Shown piece after piece: positions 10,130 to 17,990 of a stretch of DNA of 64,000 nt. The stretch's first letter is position 1, and each line of letters begins with the position of its first letter. The notes beneath the pieces were generated by a model that saw nothing but the letters and a program-made list of their open reading frames with translations, was not told the origin of the DNA and did not search any database. A program made the position numbers and the translations under genes. This DNA comes from Dastarcus helophoroides (lineage: Eukaryota; Arthropoda; Insecta; Coleoptera; Bothrideridae): assembly GCA_028583605.1 (NCBI GenBank), contig CM053334.1, positions 21,544,868-21,608,867 of the forward strand, in the 5' to 3' direction.

Positions 10130-13010
10130 ACCCTTATTAATATTTTTAGATATTAATAAAATTGAAGCGTCCAAGTGTCTCCCTGTCTGATTATTGATCT
10201 TTGTCCGTTTATGACAGTTTTACTGGAATAAAAATAGCCCAAAAGGTACCCCTAAACATACTCTACATTTTCCTAAAAAATTCATCAAAATTGATGTAAC
10301 AGTTTTCGAGATTAGCCCGGACAAAAAATTAGTCGACAGACGGACAGACACTTAGACTTTTTAATATTATTGATATTTCTATATTTAAATTTTATTAATA
10401 TTCTTAAATTTCAGTTTTATTATTATTTCTATATTAATAAAAATGAAGCGTCTAAGTATCTGCCTGTCTGTCGACTGATCTTTTGTCCGAGCTAATCTCG
10501 GAAATTGTTAAATCGATTTTAATGAAACTTTTACTAAAATGTAGAGTATATTTAGGGGTACCTTTTAGGCTATTTTTATTCCAATAAAACTATCACAAAC
10601 GAACAAAAAATGAGTCGACAGACAGACAGACAGACAGACGGACATTTGAACGCTTCAATTTTATTATTATAAAAGTATTAATAAAGTTGAAATATAGAAA
10701 TATTAATAATAATTTAACGTCCAGGTGTATGCCTGCCTGTCGACTGATTTTTTGTCCTGGCTAATCTCTGAAACCGTTAGATCGATTTTGATGAATCTTT
10801 TACCAAAATGTAGAGTACGTTTAAAGGTACCTTTTGAGCTTTATTTAGTAAAAGTTTCATCAAAATCGATTTAACAGTTTCCGAGATTAGCCCGGACAGT
10901 GTCTACCTGTATGTCGACTGATGTCTTGTCCGTTTGTGACAGTTTTACTGAAATAAAAATAGCCTAAAAGGTACCCCTAAACGTACTCTACATTTCAGTA
11001 AAAGTTTCATCAAAATCGATTTAACGGTTTCCAAGATTAGCCCGGACAAAGGATCAGTCGACAGACAAGCAGACAATTTAATGCTTCAATATTACTAATA
11101 CTTTTATATTTCAATCTTCTTAATATTTTTATATATTAATAAAATTAAAGCGTCCAAGTGCCTGCCCCTCTGATGACTGATCTTTTGTCCGTTTATGACA
11201 GTTTTACTGGAATCAAAATAGCCCAAAAGGTATCCCTAAACACACTTTACATTTTACTCAAAAATTCATTAAAATTGATGTAACAATTTTCGAGATTAGC
11301 CCGGACAAAAATCAGTCGACAGACGGACAGACCCGTAGACCTTTCAATATTATTGATATTTCTATATTTAAATTTTATTAATATTTCTATATTTTAATTT
11401 TATTATTATTTCTAGATTTCAGTTTTATTATTATTTCTATATTGATGAAAATGAAGCGTCTAAGTGTCTGCCTGTCTGTCGATTGATCTTTTGTCCGGGC
11501 TAATCTCGGAAACCGTTAAATCGATTTGAAAAAAACTTTTATTAAAATGTAACGTACATTTAGGGGTACCTTTTAGGCTACTTTTATTCCAATAAAACTG
11601 TCACAAACGGACAAAGGATGAGTTGACAGACAGACATTTGAACGCTTCAATTTCATTAATATAAAAATATTAATAAAGTTGAAATATTAATAATATTTTA
11701 ACGTCCATGTGTCTGCCTGCCTGTCGACTGATCTTTTGTCCTGATTAATCTCGGAAACCGTTAGATCGATTTTGATGAAACTTTTACCAAAATGTAGAGC
11801 ACGTTTAAAGGTACCTTTTGGGCTATTTTAGTAAAAGTTTCATCAAAATCGATTTAACAGTTTCCGAAATTAGTCCGGGGAACGTCTGCCTGTGTGTCGA
11901 CTGATATCTTGTTCGTTTATGACAATTTTACTGAAATAAAAATAGCCTAAAATGTACCCCTAAACGTCCTCTACATCTTAGTAAAAGTTTCATCAGAATC
12001 GATTTAACGGTTTCCGTGATTAGACCGGTCAAAGGATTAGTCGACAGACAAGCAGACACTTTAATGCTTCAATATTATTAATATTTCTATACGTCAATCT
12101 TATTAATATTTTTATATATTAATTAAATTGAAGCGTCCAAGTGCCTGCCTGTCTGATAATTGATCTTTTGTCCGTTTATGACAATTTTACTGGAATAAAG
12201 ATAGCCCAAAAGGTACCCCTTAACACACTCCACATTTTGGTAAAAGTTCTATTAAAATCGATTTCACGGGCTCCGAAATTAGCCCGGACAAAAGATCAGT
12301 CGACAGACGGGCAGACACTTAGACGCTTTAATTTTATTGATATTTCTATATTAATAAAACTGAAGCGTCTGCCTGTCTGTCGACTCATCCTTTGTCCGGG
12401 CTAATCTCGGAAACTGTTGGATCGATTTTGATGAAACTTTTACTGAAATGTAGAGTAAGTTTAGGGGTAACTTTTGGACTATTTTTATTTCAGTAAAACA
12501 ATCACAAATGGACATAAAATTAGTCGACCGACGGGCAAACACTTAGACGCTTCAATTTTCTTAATACGGAAATACTAATAAAATCGAAATATAAAAATAT
12601 TAATAAAATTGAAGGGTTTGTCGACTGATCTTTTGTCCGGGCTAATCTCGGAAACTGTTAAATCGATTTTGATGAAACTTTTCCCAAAATATAGAGTATA
12701 TTTAGGGGTACCTTTTGGGCTATTTTTATTCGAGTTAAACTGTCACAAATGGACATAAGATCAGTCGACAGACGGGCAAACACTTAGACGCTTTAGTTTT
12801 CTTAATACAGTTATACTAATAAAATTGAAATATAGAAATATTAATAAAATTGAAGGGTTCAACTGTCGGTCGACTGATCTTTGTCCGGGCTAATCTCGGA
12901 AACTGTTTAGTCGATTTTTGTGACACTTTTTCCAAAATGTAGAGTATGTTTAAGGGTACCTTTTGGGCTATTTTTATTTCAGTAAACTTTAACAGACCTT
13001 GCTAGTCAAC
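8125..13010. mobile_element. Array of about 20 copies of a 240-270 bp inverted-repeat element
   Basis: The unit has ends reading GAAGCGTCCAAGTGTCTGCC plus CTGTCTGTCGACTGATCTTT on one side and the reverse complement (AAAGATCAGTCGACAGACAG, GCAGACACTTAGACGCTTC) on the other. Its core contains AAAAATAGCCCAAAAGGTAC, CCCTAAACGTACTCTACATT and AAAAGTTTCATCAAAATCGA. Units are separated by TATTAATAAAATT spacers. Counting GGTACCCCTAA or its complement gives about 20 units, in plus orientation near 8215-9490, 9957, 10246, 10971-11228, 11955 and 12212 and inverted near 9813, 10555, 10826, 11562, 11806, 12462, 12702 and 12951. No coding capacity, so non-autonomous. The three ORFs with similar LISKTV or KVPLNTL stretches are translations of the unit. 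A solitary copy occurs at 58171-58309. Confidence 0.88.
10092..10126. repeat. (TA)n microsatellite
   Basis: A run of about 17 TA dinucleotides inserted in the AT-rich spacer between two inverted-repeat units. It is a simple dinucleotide expansion of the TATATTTCTATA-type spacer. Confidence 0.95.
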
Positions 13011-13109
13011 AGTAATTTTATTACGACTTCTTAACATCACATAACCTTATATTCAGTGACGTTTTCCAAATAAAAACAAAACAAAAATATAAAATGAAGG
13101 GCCCCGTCA

Positions 13110-14640
13110 TCTATGTTTTCTTCAAATCTTTTGGTAATTAATTTAAAAAATAAGGACTACGAAGACGTAGAAAGGACATCAATTAAAAAGAAAATTCGAG
13201 TTTAAAGTCAAAATTTCGACTTTAATCTCGAAATTCCGACTTTTTTCTCGAAGTTTTGACTTTTTCTCATCGTCATCTATGTTTTCTTCAAATCTCTTGG
13301 TAACTAATTTAAAGAATAATTACTACGAAGACGTAGAAAGGCCATCAATTAAAAAGAAAATTCGAGTTTAAAGTCAAAATTTCGACTTTAATCTCGAAAT
13401 TCAGACTTTTTTCTCGAAGTTTTGACTTTTTTTCTCAAAATTCCGAGATTAAACTTGAAATTTCGACCTTTTTCTCGAAATCTCGACTATTTCCTCGAAA
13501 TTTCGACTTTTCTCTCAAAATTTTGACTTTCATCTCGAAACTTCGACTTTGATCTCAAAACTTCGACTTTAGTCTCGAAATTTCGACTTTTTTCTCGAAG
13601 TTTCGACTTTTTTTTCTCAAAATTCCGTGATTAAACTCGAAATTTCGACTTTTTTTCGAAATCTCGACTATTTTCTCGAAATTTTGTCTTTTTTCTCAAA
13701 ATTTTGACTTTAATCTCGAAACTTCGTCTTTGATCTCGAAACTTCGACTTTAATCTTGAAATTTCGACTTTTTTCTTGAAGTTTCGATTTTTTTTCCCAA
13801 AATTCCGACATTAAACTCGAAATTTCGACCTTTTTTCGAAATCTCGACTATTTTCTCGAAATTTCGACTTTTCTCTCAAAATTTTGACTTTCATCCCGAA
13901 ACTTCGACTTTGATTTCAAAACTTCGACTTTAGCCTCGAAATTTCGACTTTTTTCTCGAAGTTTCGACTTTTTTTCTTAAAATTCCGAGATTAAGCTCGA
14001 AATTTTGACCTTTTTCACGAAATCTCGACTATTTTCTCGAAATTTTGACTTTTTTATCAAAATTTTAACTTTGATCTCGAAACTTCGTCTTTGATCTCGA
14101 AACTTCGACTTTAATCTTGAAATTTCGACTTTTTTCTTGAAGTTTCGACTTTTTTTCTCAAAATTTCGTGATTAAACTCGAAATTTCGACTTTTTTTTTC
14201 GAAATCTCGACTATTTTCTCGAAATTTCGACTTTTTTCTCAAAATTTTGACTTTAATGTCGAAACTTCGGCTTTGATCTCGAAACTTCGACTTTAATCTC
14301 GAAATTTCGACTTTTTCCTCTAAATTTCGACTTTTTTCTCAAAATTCCTAGATTAAAGTCGAAATGTTGACTCTATCTCGTTGCGTCCCACCACTCCCCT
14401 TTCCAAACAATATTGACAGTTGGCAGTGGGGCGCGTTCAGTAATTTCTTTCTTTTTTTTCTGAATTACTCAACTTTCGTCTTTTTTTTCTCGAAAATTCA
14501 AATTAAAGTTGATTTTTCGACTATTTTTTTTCAGAATTTCGAGAAATTTCGAGTTTTAAGTCGATATTTCGAGCAAAAGGTCGAAATTGCGAGTTTAAAG
14601 TCGAAATTCCGAAATTAAAGTCGCCATCTATCTTTGTTTC
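13110..14640. repeat. TTTCGACTTTAATCTCG satellite block
   Basis: Units of about 17 bp alternate ATTTCGACTTTTTTCTCGAA and ACTTCGACTTTAATCTCGAA and are grouped into a higher-order repeat of about 190-200 bp that recurs four or five times between 13430 and 14340, each with an AAAATTCCGAGATTAAACTC marker. A 130-bp module with GACTACGAAGACGTAGAAAGG and ACATCAATTAAAAAGAAAATTC is duplicated at about 13150 and 13320. The 84-aa ORF at 14364-14618 is repeat-derived. Confidence 0.9.
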
Positions 14641-15330
14641 CGTATCCTACTCGCAGTGTTTTGAAGGCATAATGGGGTTACCCTTTGCGAGTGGATTAAA
14701 ATTTAAAAAAAAATTGGAGAAAAAAATTTCCAGTTTAAAGTTGAAATTTCGAGTTTAAAGTCGAAATTTTGAATTTAAAGTCGAAATTTTCAGATTAAAG
14801 TCGAAATTTGGAGAAAAAACGTCGTTAATTTAAATTTTTTTTTAGTTTATTATTATTTATTTATTTTCTTTAATATTCTAAAACCTAAAATGTAGCCTTT
14901 TTATGGAAATTTTGATTTGGTCATTTAAAAATTCTACCTTATTCCAAATTTTCCAAATTTCGAGTTTAAATTGTGAAAATAGTTTCTTTAGGATCTTTTC
15001 TTTTTTTTAGAAATTCCGAGAATTTATTGTATAAAAATTGTGGTATTTCTTAAATTCCACTCTTTTCTTAAAAGTTATTCTCTGTTTACTTTATTTTTAA
15101 CTTTTATTTTATTTTTGTCCAAATTTTGGATTCTTCCTATATGAATTTTTGCTGTTACTTTTCCCATTTTCGAAATTATTTTTGAAATGCAACTTTTTTT
15201 CTCTAAATTTGGAGAAATGTTTCTATTTTTAACTCACTTCTTCCTAAAATTTGAACTTTTTACATGACATTTGCTTTTTGTAGACATTTTAATTTCATTC
15301 TCGAATTGCAATTTTTTTTTAATAGAAAAA
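14640..15330. other. AT-rich decayed satellite, no genes seen
   Basis: Decayed GTCGAAATTT units up to about 14820, then featureless AT-rich DNA. No splice-bounded open segment or RNA gene recognised on either strand. Confidence 0.7.
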
Positions 15331-15381
15331 ATTTATTCTAATGCACAGACCAATAGGTTTGAAACATTTATTAAATTCGAA

Positions 15382-15441
15382 GTTTGGAAACCAAATACCG
15401 GTTTCGATCTTGTTAGATCTCGTCAGTTTGGTATATCCAAC
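15382..15441 (-). ncRNA. Type I hammerhead ribozyme, left arm
   Basis: On the minus strand the conserved core CTGACGA (15426-15420) is followed by stem II GATCT-AACA-AGATC, then GAAAC (GAAA at 15405-15402), then CGGTA with the GUA cleavage triplet at 15398-15396. Stem I forms from CCAAA before the core and TTTGG after the cleavage site (5 bp), with an outer helix GTTGGA to TCCAAAC across an internal loop. Stem III is only CC/GG, as in the short-stem-III hammerheads of animal retroelements that act as dimers. All core residues expected for activity are present. Confidence 0.8.
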
Positions 15442-15529
15442 CAACTCGAATGCTAACAAATGTTCCGACAAGTACTAAAACATTCACAGACGTCAGTACT
15501 TACTTGTCGGAACATTTGTTAGCATTCGA

Positions 15530-15589
15530 GTTGGATATAACAAACTGACGAGATCTAACAAGATCGAAACCGGTATTTGATTTCCAAAC
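15530..15589 (+). ncRNA. Type I hammerhead ribozyme, right arm
   Basis: Core CTGACGA at 15545-15551, stem II 15552-15556 with 15561-15565 (GATCT and AGATC), GAAA at 15566-15569, cleavage triplet GUA at 15573-15575. Stem I pairs CAAA 15541-15544 with TTTG 15576-15579, and the outer helix GTTGGA 15530-15535 pairs with TCCAAAC 15583-15589 with one bulge. Stem III is the minimal CC/GG. It is the mirror of the left-arm ribozyme, with one lost base pair in stem I. Confidence 0.8.
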
Positions 15590-15689
15590 TTCGAATCTAA
15601 TAAATGTTTCAAACCTATTGGTCTGTGCATTAGAATCCTTGTCTTCTGGGAAATTGTTCCTAGAGAGCAACCGCTTCGCTAGGTGGCAG

Positions 15690-15790
15690 TGTTTCAACTG
15701 TTGGTAGTTCAGCTACCTATGATTTACTATACACTCCTGGAGGGCTGCATGAATTTGTAGTCTAGGTTGCATTCTACTTGCATTGAAAAA
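15690..15790 (-). other. Block homologous to the 3' part of locus B
   Basis: On the minus strand this shares the order and sequence of AATCATAGGTAGCTGAACTA, CCAACAGTTGAAAC and GAATGCAACC with the block at about 6990-7140. It therefore marks the 3' portion of copy C of the peptide locus. If it is an exon read in phase 1, it would stop after two residues (TGA at 15711-15709). A phase 0 reading VAELPTVETLPPSEAVAL also ends at a stop and has eight residues similar to VAALPAVD in copy B. Confidence 0.4.
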
Positions 15791-16130
15791 ATTTATATTA
15801 ATTTTGATTTAATTTACGACTTATTTTTGGAGTTTAGTTAAAATTCGTCAACTTAGAATGTACTTGAAGATGCAAATCTTTATATCAAAATTCTGAGATG
15901 AAACGTATTATTGATTGTTACCAATCAGAGATTCTCCTAAACGAAAACTGTTATACGGAACACAGATCTATCAAAATTACGACGTAAATTAATTGACAAA
16001 TTCAAAAAATTATATACACAATGTTTGTTATTTAAAGCCAAAAAGTTTACATCAAAACTACATATTATTTAAAATATTTGACAGAAAAATTTTAATTTAA
16101 AAATCTTGACCCCAACACTTTTTACAATCT
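15790..16130. other. AT-rich interval in locus C, nothing recognised
   Basis: Unique-looking AT-rich sequence without paired splice sites, RNA genes or repeats that I can identify. It would be intron or 3' flank of peptide gene C on the minus strand. Confidence 0.6.
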
Positions 16131-16278
16131 CGTGAATTACTGGTTGCATTTCGCAACACTTCCTACATTTTTGTGAATTACTGGTTGGCTAGCGCAACAC
16201 TTCTTACATTTTTGTAAATCACTAGTTGCATACCGCAACACTCCTTACATTCTTGTGAATCACTGGTTGCGTACCAAA
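16130..16278. repeat. 41-bp minisatellite, about 3.5 copies
   Basis: Units of about 41 bp read, on the plus strand, CAACACTTCTTACATTTTTG then TGAATTACTGGTTGCATACCG, with a few substitutions. Because 41 is not a multiple of three, any coding frame changes from unit to unit. On the minus strand the first unit contributes to a possible terminal exon of gene C. Confidence 0.85.
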
Positions 16279-16280
16279 AT
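16222..16280 (-). CDS. Candidate terminal exon of peptide gene C (uncertain)
   Basis: On the minus strand a pyrimidine-rich acceptor (TTTCGTTTATTTATTAG) is followed by 59 nt that, in the phase 1 left by exon 2 (16662-16710), read DFGTQPVIHKNVRSVAVCN and a TAG stop. Splicing here would give a complete precursor of about 55 residues with the signal peptide and a Gly/His-rich middle. Against it, the sequence lies in a 41-bp minisatellite and has no visible counterpart in loci A or B. Confidence 0.3.
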
Positions 16281-16661
16281 CTAATAAATAAACGAAAAAT
16301 GAGTTAACAATATTTATAATCTGGGACAAAGTGCATTTTGCTCGTGAGAAATTTATAATGTTTCATATTTTTCCTAAAATGTCCACTTTCGAATATTTCA
16401 AATTTTCTTCCAGCAATTTCATATTTAAATTTCAAATTTGGAGTTAGTTTTCCAATTTTTACTTTATTGATCGTTATTTACACTATATTATTATTCTTAT
16501 TATTATATTATTTAGTTTTATAAATTTGAATTCGTCAAACCTTGTCGTCCCAACGTGTGGTTTATATTTTGGTGGATTTGATTGTGGTAGAAGTTTCAAG
16601 GTGGTTCTCAAACCTATTTTCCGAGAGTTTTGTTGACAGAATAACACAAAATTTTGCTTAC

Positions 16662-16710
16662 CGTGTTGTTGGCCCCCGTGGCCTCCTTCTCCTTTACCTC
16701 CACCGGATAC
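16662..16710 (-). CDS. Exon 2 of secreted-peptide gene C, glycine-rich
   Basis: A 49-nt minus-strand exon with acceptor TTTTTGTATTAG and donor GTAAGC, phase 0 to phase 1, directly compatible with exon 1 at 17201-17257 across a 490-nt intron. It encodes VSGGGKGEGGHGGQQH plus one base of a following Gly or Asp codon. The length, phases and 100 bp of following intron match gene A exon 2, but the peptides share little beyond Gly and Glu content. Glycine- and histidine-rich secreted peptides are common among insect antimicrobial and structural peptides; a specific role cannot be assigned. Confidence 0.75.
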
Positions 16711-16810
16711 CTAATACAAAAACATTAACATTTTAATCTAAGTGTCTGAACTACCGAGATTTCGAAGGTTTATCAAATTTATTCATCTAGGTCTAGACAA
16801 CGCTCGACAT

Positions 16811-16967
16811 TGAGAGAGATACAGTACCTCTCTGAAGATGATAGCTTGGCTGTCGAAACGCGTTAGAGCAACCTTTGTTGTGTTTTTTAATCTTTATTGG
16901 TTTCAGGGGACAAGTTTTGTATTTCAATTTTTGAAGATAACCAAGGACCACTCCGTTCCACCAAAAA
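16811..16967 (+). mobile_element. Hammerhead-like repeat, copy 1 (right end complete)
   Basis: Contains CTCT, CTGAAGATGATAG, a short loop, CTGTCGAAACGCGTTAGAG and a long T-rich segment ending in TTTTGTATTTCAATTTTTGA, then AGATAACCAAGGACCACTCC and GTTCCACCAAAA. The last part is the inverse of the left end of the copy at 57161, so the full element has about 50-bp terminal inverted repeats. CTCT and AGAG flank the core as a 4-bp stem I. The element lies in intron 1 of gene C. Confidence 0.75.
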
Positions 16968-17037
16968 ACTTAAAGCTTAAATTTGAAATTTTTATAAAAG
17001 TAGTAGTTTTGAAATGAAAGTGTCTGCGTTACCAACG

Positions 17038-17095
17038 TGCTCTGTGGTTAATGGTACAATATTCTGTTAACGTTAGAGCATGTTGGTGACACGTG
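17038..17095. repeat. Imperfect hairpin in intron 1 of gene C
   Basis: GTTACCAACGTGCTCT and AGAGCATGTTGGTGAC are inverted copies with two mismatches across a spacer of about 26 bp. A similar but shuffled motif set (CACCAACATG, GCACGTTAATGTT) occurs at 28433-28490. It looks like the end of a small foldback repeat. Confidence 0.5.
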
Positions 17096-17200
17096 ATGGT
17101 GGAGTGAAACCAAAAGTTTATCCCTATCCAAAAGCATTCACCGCTCCTAAATTAGTTTTAATTAAAAAAAAAAATTAACCGATATATGAAAGAAACTCAC

Positions 17201-17257
17201 CATGGCAAAACCGAAGAGCAAGATGATGGCTAGCGAAAAGAAAATTGCGAACTTCAT
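17201..17257 (-). CDS. Exon 1 of secreted-peptide gene C: start codon and signal peptide
   Basis: A 57-nt minus-strand exon from ATG to a GTGAGT donor in phase 0. It encodes MKFAIFFSLAIILLFGFAM, a signal peptide with a long hydrophobic core. It is the paralogue of the exon at 6378-6434: same length and donor, and the leader TTGCAAA just before the ATG is also shared. The TATA element lies 70 nt upstream, so the 5' leader is about 40-50 nt. Exon 2 is 16662-16710. No function is recognised. A secreted defence, effector or cuticular peptide are all possible. Confidence 0.82.
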
Positions 17258-17326
17258 TTTGCAAAACTTGATGCTACCAACTGAGAATACCAGTTTGTGC
17301 TTGATACTTTCGCTTGAACATATTGG

Positions 17327-17336
17327 TTTATATATA
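17327..17336 (-). promoter_or_regulatory. TATA box of peptide gene C
   Basis: The minus strand reads TATATATAAA 70 nt upstream of the ATG at 17257. About 25 nt downstream is TATCAAGCACAAAC, matching TATCAAGTGCAAAC in gene A, a good candidate for the start region. A TCAGT initiator-like motif nearer the ATG is present in both copies too. Confidence 0.65.
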
Positions 17337-17339
17337 CCC

Positions 17340-17990
17340 TAGAGACTAAAAAAAAAATACTAGTGCATAATTAATAAAGTAATTTACGACACGAAAAACA
17401 AACCGTCAACTAGGATATGATCCTTTAAATTTGAATTTTATCAATTTTGCAGCAAATGTAGATAAATAAGGGTAATTTTCTGGTTATATTTCTTGATTAC
17501 CAAAATGCTTTTTATACATAATTAAGAGTTTCAAAGTTACCAAGGATGTTATTCTGTGTTTGGGATGACGACTTAAACGTTATAATTAAAGCAATGTCAG
17601 CATATTCACCTTTAAAAGTAGTAATTTTCACAAATTAGGCAAAATAAATTTTACTATTATCTTATTTTTTAAGACTGTAATTTATTCGTTGTTGGTAAAT
17701 AATGTTTATGACATTATTTAGAAAAAGATAAGGGGAAACTTAAAATAGCAAAAAATATTTATGAGTGTAATTTTTTAATTCATAAGTTACTTTTTAGAAG
17801 CTTCAAGTACAAATATCAAAACATAATAATCATCATTGAACGTGTTATTTACTCCACTTTGATTGATTGTGTTACCAAGGCGCCTTAATGTTACATATAC
17901 GCAAATGAGCGTGATGGTAACGCGCAGAGAGAAATGTACGGAATTAAGTGTCTAGCATAAACGCACCCTTAAAGAGGCAATTTTTACTTC
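17340..17990. other. Upstream flank of gene C, homologous to the flank of gene A
   Basis: About 17360-17660 aligns with 6540-6850 (shared ATCCT, GGGTAATTT, TATACATAATTA, AAGTTACCAA and CACAATTA-type blocks), marking the extent of the gene duplication. From about 17700 it is unrelated AT-rich sequence leading into the simple-repeat tract. No gene is seen here. Confidence 0.6.

Larger units (their letters stand above)
15335..15636. mobile_element. Palindromic element with two head-to-head hammerhead ribozymes
   Basis: Two arms of about 140 bp (about 15335-15475 and 15496-15636) are near-perfect inverted copies. Each outer end reads ATTCTAATGCACAGACC and each inner end ACATTTGTTAGCATTCGAG followed by the ribozyme. 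The arms differ by a 4-bp insertion and a few substitutions. A small unpaired centre contains AAAACATTCACAGACG. The element lies inside locus C, where the homologous block of copy B has no insertion, so it inserted after the locus was duplicated. A truncated single arm is at 49424-49510. Hammerhead ribozymes are known from Penelope-like elements and retrozymes; assignment to either is inference. Confidence 0.85.

Noticed and set aside
8125..13010. CRISPR-like array because of regularly spaced repeats
   Set aside because: Units are about 250 bp, inverted, degenerate and in mixed orientation, in an animal genome.
15271..15697. 61-aa plus and 65-aa minus ORFs with similar NAQTNRFETF residues
   Set aside because: Both are translations of the two arms of the same palindrome.
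16542..16736. 64-aa plus-strand ORF
   Set aside because: Antisense to exon 2 of peptide gene C and its introns.
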